Positions 7,083-15,426 of a stretch of 64,000 nt of DNA are shown here, one piece after another. Within the stretch, counting starts at the first letter, position 1. Every line of letters begins with the position of its first letter. The DNA is from Clostridiales bacterium (GTDB lineage Bacteria > Bacillota > Clostridia > Christensenellales > Pumilibacteraceae), in the NCBI GenBank assembly GCA_014799665.1, contig JAAVHP010000006.1:2689-66688 (forward strand). Direction: 5' to 3'. The position numbers and the translations under genes were made by a program. A model generated the notes under the pieces. The model saw only the letters and a program-made list of their open reading frames with translations. It did no database searches and had not been told where the DNA came from.

Positions 7083-8621
7083 CTAAACCGCACACACCGC
7101 TATTATAGCAATGCAAACGACAGCCGCGTAAATAATCGACGCGGCTTTACCCTTTTTGAGCATAAAGAAGTCGCTCGCGCCGAACATTACGGGATAGCAC
7201 GCGAATACGGCGGCACGCGATTTAATATACAAAACACCGTAAGGGATCTGAGCTAAACCGAATGAAATATAGTCGAGCGGTATAAGAAGATACTTGCACG
7301 CTATAAGAACTGCGCCACAACCCGGTATAGCGGCAATGGGCGTTAGCACGAATATCGATATGAAAACGACCGAAACGTACGGCAGTAATATCATGTTCGC
7401 AAGCACCGCCGTCAATTGGAATTGATTGAAGAAATACACTTCGGCGGGAAGTATTCCCACAGACACCGATACCGACGCGCTTATCGCGCTTGACACCTTG
7501 TTGTTCGCGCCGTGCCTTCTCAACGCACGCCCTATCATATTGGCAAACATGGCTATACCCAATATCGCGCCGAAGCTGAGCAAAAACCCGGCTTCGAACA
7601 AGTACAGCGGTTTTACCGCCAGAATAAGCGAGAACGCGCACAAGAGCGACGACAAAATATCGTGCCGTCCACCTACTATCAGCGCGACGCTCGACGCAAA
7701 CGCCATTACTACGGCCCGCACGACCGACGGAGAAAAATCAGCCATTACCGTGTACGCCAAAAGTACCGCGCCTATTATCGGCAGTCGAATTTTCTTACCG
7801 ACTTTGCATAAAACGAGGTTAAGAACTATCGTCAAGAATCCTATATGCAAGCCCGATACCGCCATGATATGCCCGAGGCCTGCCGCCGAAAAGTAATCGG
7901 TAATATCGCCATCGAGCGAATGTTTATCGCCCGTAATCATGGAAAACGCGATATTTCCATACTTTTCACCCATATTGTCAAGATATAAGCCGTGCAACGC
8001 CTGCAAAAACCTTTCGAGTGGTTTGGGATTGCCGCGCATGATCGATACGTTATCATCGGTGATCGTCGCATAGTATCTTATGTCGGAGCGATACGCGGAA
8101 CCGTTTATCTCACCGTCCTCGTAAAGCTCATTGATCTTAACGTTTGCGCCGAACGCTATCCTATCGCCCATCGTTATCGATTCGGCGATCGCCGAAATAT
8201 CGGGATCGAAGCTTAGCCGCAAAACGCCGTCCGCCTTTGTGCCGCCGAGCGTAAGCTCGTCTAAGTCCACGCGGTACTCGCCCGACCTTACGTCGACATA
8301 GCACACCCTGCCGATAACAGCTTGACTTCCGCCCTGTTCTTGAGAACGCGCCCACGCGTTTATATTGGCGCAACCGACCGAAAACGCGCTCGTACTTGCT
8401 ATGAGTGCAAGCGCGAACGCCAAAACAACGCGAAGCCTGACCTTTTCGCGGCGGAATTTCAATATAGATACCGCAAGCTCGGCACAAATCGCGCACAGCA
8501 AAATACAACCCAAAACAATGCCGACAGCACGGCTGAACGCGTACGCATATACGCAAAACACCGCCGCCGTCACCGATAACGCTACTATTAAAAAAGCTCT
8601 GAAATTTATGGGCGTATTCAT
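7083..8621 (-). CDS. comEC: ComEC/Rec2-family competence membrane protein, short form
   Basis: 512 residues. Two or three N-terminal membrane segments and an OB-like extracytoplasmic part (about 90-200) lead into the Competence domain, with MAVSGLHIG and FSPSVVRA-type motifs and about seven further membrane segments. ComEC forms the channel that carries single-stranded DNA across the cytoplasmic membrane. Many homologues are 700 or more residues and end in a metallo-beta-lactamase-like nuclease domain; this protein stops without it. The start overlaps the recG stop as TAATG, so the two are translationally coupled. No comEA lies nearby, so natural transformation is not proven. Confidence 0.85.
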   Translation of the reverse strand: MNTPINFRAFLIVALSVTAAVFCVYAYAFSRAVGIVLGCILLCAICAELAVSILKFRREKVRLRVVLAFALALIASTSAFSVGCANINAWARSQEQGGSQAVIGRVCYVDVRSGEYRVDLDELTLGGTKADGVLRLSFDPDISAIAESITMGDRIAFGANVKINELYEDGEINGSAYRSDIRYYATITDDNVSIMRGNPKPLERFLQALHGLYLDNMGEKYGNIAFSMITGDKHSLDGDITDYFSAAGLGHIMAVSGLHIGFLTIVLNLVLCKVGKKIRLPIIGAVLLAYTVMADFSPSVVRAVVMAFASSVALIVGGRHDILSSLLCAFSLILAVKPLYLFEAGFLLSFGAILGIAMFANMIGRALRRHGANNKVSSAISASVSVSVGILPAEVYFFNQFQLTAVLANMILLPYVSVVFISIFVLTPIAAIPGCGAVLIACKYLLIPLDYISFGLAQIPYGVLYIKSRAAVFACYPVMFGASDFFMLKKGKAASIIYAAVVCIAIIAVCAV

Positions 8622-10594
8622 TAGTTCATAGTAACGGATTTAATAAATTCGGGGCTTTTAAGCGAATTAATGATTTGCTCGGAAACGCTCCCGTCGGCTA
8701 TAAGCGCGTCGGACAGCATGCGCGCCCGCTCGATTACCCTGCCGTCGATTTCCAAACTGCCCGTGCCGTGCTGTCTGAGTCCCACGAAATCACCCGCGCC
8801 GCGCAGTTTAAAGTCGAGCTCGGACACCGAAAACCCGTCGGTCATAGTGCAAAACTCTTTGAGCCGCGCGTCGCTTTCGGGCGTGCCGTGCTCGCTCACC
8901 AAAAAACAATAGGACTCTTTCGTGCCGCGCCCCACGCGTCCGCGTATTTGGTGCAACTGCGACAGCCCGAACCGCTCGGCGTCGAATACGACTACCGTCG
9001 TCGCCTCGGGCACGTCGATACCGACTTCTACAACCGTCGTTGAAACGAGCACTTTGATCTCACCCGTCTTGAACGCCGACATGACTTCATTTTTATCCGC
9101 GTCTTTCATCTTGCCGTGTATGCACCCGACAAACTCCGAAATGCTCGAATTTTTAAATTTCTTATAAATTTCTTCCACACCCGTAAGCTCGTCGTCGCCG
9201 CCTTCTATCCTCGGACAGATCACGTACGTGCGCTCGTCTACCGCCGCCTTGCCTGCTATGTATTGGTACATTTTTTGTATCTTTTCAGGCGGTACGATCG
9301 AAGTATGTACGGTCGATCTATTGGACGGCATTGAGCGGATTTCGATTTGTTGAAGCTCACCGTACAGCGACAGTGCGAGCGTGCGCGGAATTGGCGTCGC
9401 CGTCATTACGATAACGTCGGTGTTTTGCCCCTTGCTTTCGAGCTTAGCGCGCTGGTTTACGCCGAATCGCTGCTGTTCGTCGACTATTACGAGTTTAAGA
9501 TTGCCGTACTCGGTAACTTCACCTATGAGCGACTGCGTACCGACGATACAGCTCGCCGCACCGTATTTTATATTAAATAGCGCGGCTTCCTTTTGCCGTG
9601 CAGTCATTGACGAGCAAAGCAATTGAACCTTAACGCCGAGCGGCTCCAAAATTTTGATCATTGTAGCATAATGCTGCCGCGCGAGCACTTCGGTGGGCGC
9701 CATTAATGCGGACTGATATCCGCTTTTAGCCGAAAAATACATTGCAAGTAGCGCAATTACCGTCTTTCCGCACCCGACTTCGCCCTGAACGAGCATATTT
9801 ACGAGCTTGTCCGACCTAAGCGAGGATATTATTTCGCGCCACGCTTTATCCTGTCCTTCGGTCAATTCGTAAGGTAAACTTGTTATGAAATCATTAATAT
9901 CCTTATCGGTCGCCGAATAACCGTACGACCGCTTATCGTCCTTTAACAAGCGGTACGAGGTTATGACATAGCACATATTTTCTATTGCGACCGAACGCCT
10001 GGCTTTTTCGAGTTCTTCCGTAGTTTTGGGCGCGTGAACGCTTCTCAACACCTGTTGGAGCGGCATGAGATCGAATTTTTGCGCTACGGATTTGGGAATA
10101 AAGCTGTTCACAGTCACGTTTTCGAGCGCGGTTGTCACTGCGCCGGCGAAAGTCCGCGACGGAATAGCCGTTTTATATACGGGAATTATATCGCCGTCAC
10201 CCGCTTGCGGCGCTAAAAACATAGGATTTGTGATTTGAACCGAAGACTTGAACCGTTTAGCCTTGCCTATAACGTAAACCTTATCACCGATATTGAGGTT
10301 TCGTGCCGCAAACGGCTGATTGAACCACGAACAACGCACATTTATTCCGTTATTACTTACTGTGCAGTTTACTACGTTCAATCCGCGCCGAATAAAAGCG
10401 CGCTTAGCAGGCACGGCAACCTCGCCGAGAAACGAAATAAGCTCGCCGTCACGCATGTTGCGGTCAAGCAACGCGTCGGCGCGTATGTACTTGTCGGGAA
10501 AACGCAACAACAAATCGGACGGTGTATAAATACCCATCTCATTAAGCGCTTGCAGTCGCTTAGCGCCTATTCCCTTTATCTCGGCAAGCTCCAA
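8621..10594 (-). CDS. recG: ATP-dependent DNA helicase RecG
   Basis: 657 residues, slightly short of the usual 670-690. An N-terminal wedge/OB domain (about 1-150) is followed by superfamily 2 helicase motifs: Walker A QGEVGCGKT (270-278), DEQQRFG (372-378, usually DEQHRFG), TATPIPRT, and the arginine-finger region QIRGRVGRG. RecG remodels stalled replication forks and Holliday junctions. It follows fakA, as in the Bacillus ylo region, and overlaps comEC downstream. Function well supported by motifs and synteny. Confidence 0.95.
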   Translation of the reverse strand: MELAEIKGIGAKRLQALNEMGIYTPSDLLLRFPDKYIRADALLDRNMRDGELISFLGEVAVPAKRAFIRRGLNVVNCTVSNNGINVRCSWFNQPFAARNLNIGDKVYVIGKAKRFKSSVQITNPMFLAPQAGDGDIIPVYKTAIPSRTFAGAVTTALENVTVNSFIPKSVAQKFDLMPLQQVLRSVHAPKTTEELEKARRSVAIENMCYVITSYRLLKDDKRSYGYSATDKDINDFITSLPYELTEGQDKAWREIISSLRSDKLVNMLVQGEVGCGKTVIALLAMYFSAKSGYQSALMAPTEVLARQHYATMIKILEPLGVKVQLLCSSMTARQKEAALFNIKYGAASCIVGTQSLIGEVTEYGNLKLVIVDEQQRFGVNQRAKLESKGQNTDVIVMTATPIPRTLALSLYGELQQIEIRSMPSNRSTVHTSIVPPEKIQKMYQYIAGKAAVDERTYVICPRIEGGDDELTGVEEIYKKFKNSSISEFVGCIHGKMKDADKNEVMSAFKTGEIKVLVSTTVVEVGIDVPEATTVVVFDAERFGLSQLHQIRGRVGRGTKESYCFLVSEHGTPESDARLKEFCTMTDGFSVSELDFKLRGAGDFVGLRQHGTGSLEIDGRVIERARMLSDALIADGSVSEQIINSLKSPEFIKSVTMN

Positions 10595-10642
10595 AATTAC
10601 AATAATAGCCGTACCGAACGATTGCTCGGTACGGCATATATA

Positions 10643-12289
10643 CTATTCGAGAGAAACTATAAAGTAGTAAAGCGGTTGACCGCCGTAATGTACGTCTACG
10701 TCGCACATACGATACTTTTTGGTCAGATCGGCAGCTATCGCGTTGGCATCGTCCTCTTTTACGTCGTTACCGAAGTACAACGATATACAGCTGACGTCGT
10801 CGTCCATCATTTTATCAATAAGCTGCTCGGTAACGCGGCTTACGCTGTCGCCCTTAGCAACGATATCCTTGGCGTCCATACCGATAATATCGCCTTCTTT
10901 GAGGTCAAAATTGCCGATCTGGGTGCTACGAACCGCATAAGTGACCGAGCCCGAGCGCACTCCGCCGAGCGCGTCGTTCATATTTTTTAGGTTGCCGTCC
11001 ACCGTATCCTCGGGATTGAAGGCAAGAACCGCCGAAAGCCCCTGAGGGATATTGGACGTGGGTATAACGTGAATAGTGCGTTTGCTGAGCGCCTTGGCTT
11101 GGTTGGCGGCAAGCACGATATTCTTGTTATTGGGGAAAACGAAGATATCCTTGGCGGCGACCGCGTCGCACGCTTTTGCGATATCGTCCGCTGACGGGTT
11201 CATGGTTTGACCGCCCTCTATAACGTTATCAACAAGTAGATCCTTGAATATCGCGGTAAGACCGTCGCCCGCACATACCGATACGAGACCGAACGGTTTA
11301 AGATCTTCCTGCTGTTTGTTTTTAAGCTCGCGGTTTTGTTGGAGCATGTTCTCGATTTTAAGATGATCGAGCTCGCCCAATTCAAGCGCATAAGTAAGAA
11401 CCTGACCGGGCGCGTTGGAGTGGACGTGAACCTTGACCATGGAAAGATCGCCGATTACGAGCACACAGTCGCCTATGTTCATGAGTTTTTCTCTGAACAA
11501 GTCGATATCCGCCTCGGTTGTCTTTTTATAAAGATTGACGATGAAGAACTCGGTGCAGTACGCAAACTCGATTTCCGCAAGGTCGTTATAGTTGAAATGC
11601 GCCTGCTCGTCGTACGGACTGTCCGAAGATCCCGCCTTGTACGAGTCGTCGAATTCTATCGAGTAGTCCTCTTCCTGACCTAAAAGGATGTTGAGGAAGC
11701 CCTGTAAAAGTATCAAAAGTCCTCTGCCGCCCGCGTCGACTACGCCCGCTTTTTTGAGAACGGGGAGCATTTCGGGGGTTTGCTTTAACATTTCCTCGCC
11801 CGCCGTGATAACAGCTTCGAAGAAATCTTTAAGCTCGACGTTCTTTTTAGCCGCTTTCTCGGCAGCTTCCGAAATAGCGCGAACGACTGTAAGTATAGTG
11901 CCTTCTTTCGGTTTGGTAACCGCCTTGTAAGCAATTTCCGTACCTGCCGCAAAGGCTTTGGCAAACGTTTTGGCGGACAGCTCGCTGCTCTGCGACAGCA
12001 CCGAGGTCATGCCTTTGAGTATTTGGCTGAGAATAACGCCCGAATTGCCTCGCGCACCGCGGAGCGCGCCTTTGGCGACTGCGTCGCACAGTTCGGGCAT
12101 ATTGTTTGTCGAGCAACCTGCTACCTCGCGAGAAGCGGATAACATGGTCATTGACATATTTGTTCCGGTATCGCCGTCAGGCACCGGGAAAACATTAAGT
12201 TCGTTTACGTGCGCCTTGTTCGCGTCCAACAGCTTCGCGCCGTTGAGGATCATTTTGCGAAACGTAGCGCCGTTGATTGTTTTTTGCAT
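10643..12289 (-). CDS. fakA: Fatty acid kinase FakA (DAK2/YloV family)
   Basis: 548 residues. The N-terminal DhaL/DAK2 domain (about 8-200) includes PVPDGDTGTNM, the nucleotide and Mg-binding loop, and GARGNSGVI. A middle domain and a DegV-like C-terminal domain follow. FakA phosphorylates fatty acids presented by a FakB (DegV-type) carrier, feeding exogenous fatty acids into phospholipid synthesis. A DegV protein that could be such a carrier is encoded at 46451. Gene order asp23-like, fakA, recG matches yloU-yloV-recG of Bacillota. Ribosome site AGGAAC is modest but correctly spaced. Confidence 0.92.
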   Translation of the reverse strand: MQKTINGATFRKMILNGAKLLDANKAHVNELNVFPVPDGDTGTNMSMTMLSASREVAGCSTNNMPELCDAVAKGALRGARGNSGVILSQILKGMTSVLSQSSELSAKTFAKAFAAGTEIAYKAVTKPKEGTILTVVRAISEAAEKAAKKNVELKDFFEAVITAGEEMLKQTPEMLPVLKKAGVVDAGGRGLLILLQGFLNILLGQEEDYSIEFDDSYKAGSSDSPYDEQAHFNYNDLAEIEFAYCTEFFIVNLYKKTTEADIDLFREKLMNIGDCVLVIGDLSMVKVHVHSNAPGQVLTYALELGELDHLKIENMLQQNRELKNKQQEDLKPFGLVSVCAGDGLTAIFKDLLVDNVIEGGQTMNPSADDIAKACDAVAAKDIFVFPNNKNIVLAANQAKALSKRTIHVIPTSNIPQGLSAVLAFNPEDTVDGNLKNMNDALGGVRSGSVTYAVRSTQIGNFDLKEGDIIGMDAKDIVAKGDSVSRVTEQLIDKMMDDDVSCISLYFGNDVKEDDANAIAADLTKKYRMCDVDVHYGGQPLYYFIVSLE

Positions 12290-12357
12290 ATTGTTCCTCC
12301 AATCGGGAACTTCCGCGCTTTTTCTTTATTATATTATACGGAAGCTCCAAGCAGGTA

Positions 12358-12708
12358 CTATACCTTAATTCCAACTACGTGGACGTTAATGGTATCTACC
12401 ACCATTCCCGAGAACCGCTCCACTCGGTACTTGACCGCTTTTTTGAGCGAGCCGGCAACGGCTTCGATCGACAGACCGTATTTAATAATGACGTATAAAT
12501 CAATAAAAATTCGGTCCCCGTTCGTGAAGACGTTTACTCCACGTGATAATCGTTTGCGTTTGAACAGGTCCGACAAATTATCGGAAAAGGTTTTGGATAC
12601 GAGGTCTACTATCCCGTAGCAGTCCAAAGCGGTATCGGCAGCAACCTGTGCTATCGAGTCCTCCGTTACCGTTATTCTGCCGTAAGCATTGGAAGTATGG
12701 ACGCTCAT
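12358..12708 (-). CDS. Asp23/Gls24 family protein (YloU-like)
   Basis: 116 residues from ATG 12708, chosen because TTGGAGCG lies 6-8 bases upstream and the family sequence starts there; a longer frame to 12747 has no ribosome site. The protein contains ITVTEDSIAQVAADTAL and a GVNVFTNGDRIFIDLYV-type strand pattern typical of Asp23. Family members associate with the membrane and are linked to envelope stress; the exact role here is not known. It leads the fakA-recG-comEC row from the promoter at 12750-12778. Confidence 0.85.
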   Translation of the reverse strand: MSVHTSNAYGRITVTEDSIAQVAADTALDCYGIVDLVSKTFSDNLSDLFKRKRLSRGVNVFTNGDRIFIDLYVIIKYGLSIEAVAGSLKKAVKYRVERFSGMVVDTINVHVVGIKV

Positions 12709-12749
12709 GTTCGCTCCAAAACAGTTAAGTATATGTACCGCACTCATAT

Positions 12750-12778
12750 ATTTTAACCGATTTAAAATAATATTGCAA
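12750..12778 (-). promoter_or_regulatory. Promoter of the asp23-fakA-recG-comEC operon
   Basis: Minus strand TTGCAA (12778-12773), 17-bp spacer, TAAAAT (12755-12750). Divergent from the rpmB promoter about 50 bp away. Confidence 0.65.
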
Positions 12779-12829
12779 CAGTTTTACCCATATTTTTGTA
12801 AATTTTAGTAAAAAAGTACCCTATTTCGG

Positions 12830-12858
12830 TTGCAAAACGAGCAAAAAAGTGGTATATT
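12830..12858 (+). promoter_or_regulatory. Promoter of rpmB
   Basis: TTGCAA (12830-12835), 17-bp spacer, TATATT (12853-12858), 45 bp ahead of the start codon. Confidence 0.65.
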
Positions 12859-12902
12859 GGTATAGAAAAATTCGTTAGAGCCGCGTTAGGAGGTCAAAAC
12901 AC

Positions 12903-13094
12903 ATGAGTAAAGTATGTTCGGTTTGCGGTAAAGGTAAAGTGTCGGGCAACAATGTCAGCCACTCCCACAAAAAGACAAAGCGTACTTTCAACGCCAACGT
13001 CCATAAAGTTACAACCGAAGTTGACGGCAAGGTGTCGCACGAATATGTTTGCACCCGTTGCTTGCGTACCGCAAAAAAACAAGAGAACGACTAA
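12903..13094 (+). CDS. rpmB: 50S ribosomal protein L28
   Basis: 63 residues, usual length. Contains CSVCGKG near the N-terminus, NNVSHSHKKTKR and the second Cys pair CTRCLR, so this is the zinc-binding (C+) form of L28. TTAGGAGG is placed 10 bases before ATG. Located divergently from the asp23-fakA operon as in many Bacillota. A terminator follows at 13129. Confidence 0.97.
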   Translation: MSKVCSVCGKGKVSGNNVSHSHKKTKRTFNANVHKVTTEVDGKVSHEYVCTRCLRTAKKQEND

Positions 13095-13128
13095 TATATA
13101 TTAGTCTATATTTTCATACAGTAACGCC

Positions 13129-13162
13129 ATCCGTGTAAGGTCCTCTTGCACGGATTTTATTT
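13129..13162 (+). terminator. Terminator of rpmB
   Basis: ATCCGTGTAAG (13129-13139) pairs with CTTGCACGGAT (13145-13155) through one G-T pair, followed by TTTTATTTG. Confidence 0.75.
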
Positions 13163-13178
13163 GCTTTAAACTATCGTC

Positions 13179-13207
13179 TTGACAGTTCGCGGATTTTGAA
13201 CTATAAT
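13179..13207 (+). promoter_or_regulatory. Consensus promoter upstream of the WYL gene
   Basis: TTGACA (13179-13184), 17-bp spacer, TATAAT (13202-13207): both hexamers match consensus. The transcript would start near 13214, leaving about 124 nt before the WYL start codon. Confidence 0.85.
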
Positions 13208-13211
13208 ACAA

Positions 13212-13337
13212 GTGAATTTGCTTGCTCGCAATGGCAAATTCGCGCTGCATTTCAACAAAAAGTTGTTTTACGGAGTAAACCGGCGGCGACAGCCGCAAGT
13301 AGCGTTAGCTACAACTTTTAATGTTATAATATCGGTA
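13212..13337 (+). ncRNA. Structured leader between a strong promoter and the WYL gene
   Basis: Short hairpins follow one another: GAATTTGC/GCAAATTC (8 bp, from 13213), CAAC/GTTG, CGGC/GCCG and GTAGC-GTTA-GCTAC. AAAAGTTGT near 13257 can also pair with ACAACTTTT near 13311, closing the last two into one multi-branch domain. No riboswitch class is recognised. It could be an untranslated leader or a free small RNA. Confidence 0.45.
13322..13330 (+). promoter_or_regulatory. Extended -10 just before the WYL start codon
   Basis: TGTTATAAT (TGnTATAAT) ends 7 bases before ATG 13338, so a transcript from it would begin at or beside the start codon. No good -35 is visible and no ribosome site precedes the ATG. 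Confidence 0.45.
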
Positions 13338-14261
13338 ATGCAACAGTCTACTATCTTCTCTATCCTAATGATACTGCTGAACAAGCGCAAGGTGTCCAGG
13401 AGTTACCTTGCCGAACGCTTCGATATCGACGTAAGAACGGTGTCGAGGTATTTGCTTGTTTTGCAGGACGCGGGCATTCCAATTACTTCTATCCCCGGTC
13501 GGGGCGGAGGCGTAATGCTCGCCGACGACTATATGCTCGACAAGACGATATTGACAGAAGCCGAAACAGGCAGGATCAAAGACGCGCTCGCCCGCACCGC
13601 CGAGCAATACGGCGACAAAGTCAACGCGGCGCTTATCGAAAAGCTCGATGCCGTGGACAAGCGGCGCGAACAGGACAATTTCGTAATCAAACAGGACGGG
13701 CTGTATATCGACTGCGATTACGAGCAAGCGGAAAGCCTTCGACCGAGGATCAAAACTCTTTCACAGGCGATCGAGCTTACACGCGCAGTAGAAATAAAAT
13801 ATACCGACGGACGCGGCTATATATCCTACCGCACTATCGAGCCGTATACGCTCGTGTTCAAGTCTGGCGCGTGGTATGTTTACGCCATGTGCAGGCTTCG
13901 GGGCGACTTTCGGCTTTTTCGACTGTCGCGCATAAGCGATCTGCGCATGACGAGCAAAAGGTTTTCCAAATGTGAAAGCAAGCTCGTGGAAAAACTCGAA
14001 CTCGAATACTATAACGAAGTCTATATCGATCTCGAATTCGAGTTCTACCCCGCCGTCAGCGAGAGCATTGTCGACTGGCTGGGCATGGGCGCCGTGACCG
14101 AACGCGGAACGAAGCTAGTCGCGCGCGCCGAAGTGCCTATGACCGACGCGTTGCTTAAACGCCTGCTTTCCTACGGTTCGTCTATAAAAATACTCGCCCC
14201 GACAGACCTAGCCGATACGATACGCGAAGAAATCAAGCGCATGACGTCTATATATAATTAG
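13338..14261 (+). CDS. HTH-WYL domain transcriptional regulator
   Basis: 307 residues from ATG 13338, where the helix-turn-helix domain begins. The frame extends upstream to 13212, but that extension overlaps the structured leader and is unlike the family. An HTH_11-type winged helix (about 5-60, with RSYLAERFDIDVRTVSRYL) is followed by a WYL domain (about 140-220) and a C-terminal WCX-like region. WYL proteins sense ligands, possibly nucleic acids or nucleotides, and often regulate stress or defence genes. No ribosome site is visible. The target is unknown; the next gene encodes a small protein of unknown role. Confidence 0.82.
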   Translation: MQQSTIFSILMILLNKRKVSRSYLAERFDIDVRTVSRYLLVLQDAGIPITSIPGRGGGVMLADDYMLDKTILTEAETGRIKDALARTAEQYGDKVNAALIEKLDAVDKRREQDNFVIKQDGLYIDCDYEQAESLRPRIKTLSQAIELTRAVEIKYTDGRGYISYRTIEPYTLVFKSGAWYVYAMCRLRGDFRLFRLSRISDLRMTSKRFSKCESKLVEKLELEYYNEVYIDLEFEFYPAVSESIVDWLGMGAVTERGTKLVARAEVPMTDALLKRLLSYGSSIKILAPTDLADTIREEIKRMTSIYN

Positions 14262-14304
14262 AATAAGTCTGTATAATTTTGTTGTTTTGCGGCACACTAA
14301 AAGC

Positions 14305-14556
14305 ATGGAACAACACGATTACAGAGAAACGATAAGAGAAGCGACGGAAATCGAGGACGAACGCGAAGCAAAGCTCGAAACCGCCGAGGACAACGCAATA
14401 ATGTATGAAGCGCTCATGATAAACGGCTCGATGGGGATGCTCGGCATGAACGAGACCAACGCAAACCTCATTCAGTTAGAGGTAGCGCAAGAGCTTTTGT
14501 ACGACCTTAACCACGACGACGCGATAAGCCATCACGAATATAAACCGTTTGATTGA
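14305..14556 (+). CDS. Small acidic hypothetical protein
   Basis: 83 residues from ATG 14305. The first half is strongly charged and probably helical (REATEIEDEREAKLETAED), followed by a Met/Asn-rich middle and an acidic end. Base and codon use resemble neighbouring core genes, and a clean terminator follows, which support a real gene. TATAAT at 14272-14277 may be its promoter, but no clear ribosome site precedes the start. No family recognised. Confidence 0.55.
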   Translation: MEQHDYRETIREATEIEDEREAKLETAEDNAIMYEALMINGSMGMLGMNETNANLIQLEVAQELLYDLNHDDAISHHEYKPFD

Positions 14557-14569
14557 ATAGTAAGATATA

Positions 14570-14598
14570 AGCAACGCCAAGCACGGCGTTGCTTTTTC
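14570..14598 (+). terminator. Intrinsic terminator
   Basis: AGCAACGCC (14570-14578) pairs perfectly with GGCGTTGCT (14585-14593), followed by a T run. Confidence 0.85.
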
Positions 14599-14674
14599 CT
14601 ATTATAAGGTATTCGTTAATTCTATAAAGTTGCCTGACACTTCCTTGTTTTTTGTACGGTTATACGGAAAACGC

Positions 14675-14703
14675 TTGACTTTTTCTTTTATATATAGTAA
14701 AAT
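14675..14703 (+). promoter_or_regulatory. Promoter of tRNA-Leu
   Basis: TTGACT (14675-14680), 17-bp spacer, TAAAAT (14698-14703), 13 bases before the tRNA 5' end. Confidence 0.8.
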
Positions 14704-14716
14704 CATTTATGCACCT

Positions 14717-14804
14717 GCCGGTGTGGTGGAATTGGCAGACGCGCCGGACTCAAAATCCGGTGGGCTAATAACCCGTATCGGTTCGACTCCGATCACCGGC
14801 ACCA
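14717..14804 (+). tRNA. tRNA-Leu (anticodon CAA)
   Basis: 88 nt. Acceptor arms GCCGGTG and CACCGGC pair perfectly; the anticodon stem CCGGA/TCCGG carries loop CTCAAAA with CAA at 34-36; a long class II variable arm (TGGGCTAATAACCCG) and the T arm TCGG-TTCGACT-CCGA follow. The 3' CCA is encoded. It reads UUG leucine codons. Confidence 0.95.
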
Positions 14805-14806
14805 AT

Positions 14807-14834
14807 AAAACCCGTTGCATAAGCAGCGGGTTTT
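14807..14834 (+). terminator. Terminator of tRNA-Leu
   Basis: AAAACCCGTTGC pairs with GCAGCGGGTTTT (one G-T pair) around the loop ATAA; the right arm ends in TTTT. Confidence 0.75.
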
Positions 14835-14859
14835 GTAATAAAAAACTTTTTTCGATAAA

Positions 14860-15177
14860 ATGTCTGATCAGAAGCTAAATAATAATTCCCATATAATCAA
14901 CGACGAACAGTTCGTCGACGAAGTAATCGACGTTTTCTACTCGTTTGATAAAACCAAACGATACGTTTTACTGCGCGCCGACGAGGGTTATTTCTATTAT
15001 ATATACGAGGAATTAATGACCGACGACGAGCCTTTTGACGAAATGGGACGACCTAATACACCATACTGGCAACCGCAGCACTCTCCCCGCTCCTCATTCT
15101 TCGACACGCGCGAAATCGCGATAAAAGAATTAAAAAGCGAACCGGCATTTATCGAGTATTTCGAAACAAACAAATAA
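14860..15177 (+). CDS. Conserved-looking hypothetical protein
   Basis: 105 residues, acidic, with FVDEVIDVFYSFDKTKRY and YFYYIYEEL strands and a tail rich in charged residues. Soluble, no signal peptide or membrane segment. The only upstream signal is the tRNA-Leu promoter, and the start lies 25 bases after its terminator; no strong ribosome site is seen. It is the last gene with core-like base use before the island. No family recognised. Confidence 0.6.
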   Translation: MSDQKLNNNSHIINDEQFVDEVIDVFYSFDKTKRYVLLRADEGYFYYIYEELMTDDEPFDEMGRPNTPYWQPQHSPRSSFFDTREIAIKELKSEPAFIEYFETNK

Positions 15178-15218
15178 ATATATTTGTTGAATTTTTTTCG
15201 AGTAAGCGATTGCCATTT

Positions 15219-15265
15219 ACTCTGACTCCGTCATTCCGAAAGTTCGAATCTTTCTACCCCTGCCA
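15219..15265 (+). pseudogene. 3' fragment of tRNA-Gln (CUG)
   Basis: The segment runs from the anticodon loop CTCTGAC (CTG at 15222-15224) through stem TCCGT, a perfect T arm GAAAG-TTCGAAT-CTTTC (15238-15254), acceptor strand TACCCCT, discriminator G and CCA (15263-15265). Upstream, no D arm, 5' acceptor or 5' anticodon strand (ACGGA expected) exists, so it cannot be a working tRNA. Such 3' remnants usually mark integrase attachment sites, and the tyrosine integrase lies 160 bp away. Confidence 0.8.
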
Positions 15266-15269
15266 GCCT

Positions 15270-15319
15270 ACCATATGTTGTAATTCATAAACAGTGAACA
15301 CAACATATGGTTTTTCTTT
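15270..15319 (+). terminator. Terminator after the tRNA-Gln fragment
   Basis: Perfect 12-bp arms ACCATATGTTGT (15270-15281) and ACAACATATGGT (15300-15311), then TTTTCTTTT. Its orientation fits the tRNA rather than the convergent integrase. Confidence 0.8.
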
Positions 15320-15356
15320 TTCATACAAATGTCTGAAAAAATGACTGACTTACCGA

Positions 15357-15408
15357 TTTTGGGAGGGGTTTTGGGAATCTTTTGGGAATTGTCCGTAGTC
15401 TTTTGGGG
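15357..15408. repeat. Helically phased TTTTGGGA repeats at the integrase end
   Basis: TTTTGGGA starts at 15357, 15369 and 15380, and TTTTGGGG at 15401: spacings of 12, 11 and 21 bp, about one, one and two helical turns. Their place between the tRNA fragment and the integrase stop suits arm-type integrase or accessory binding sites. A related GGGAGGGATTTGGGA occurs at the other island end (41262-41276). Confidence 0.45.
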
Positions 15409-15426
15409 CAATTTTACGACTTTCTA

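Noticed and set aside
13101..13298. 65-codon minus-strand gene between rpmB and the WYL gene
   Set aside because: It would begin with TTG without a ribosome site and runs through the rpmB terminator and the plus-strand consensus promoter, so the frame is probably accidental.
15181..15265. Complete tRNA-Gln
   Set aside because: No 5' acceptor strand, D arm or 5' anticodon strand can be found; only the 3' half is present.
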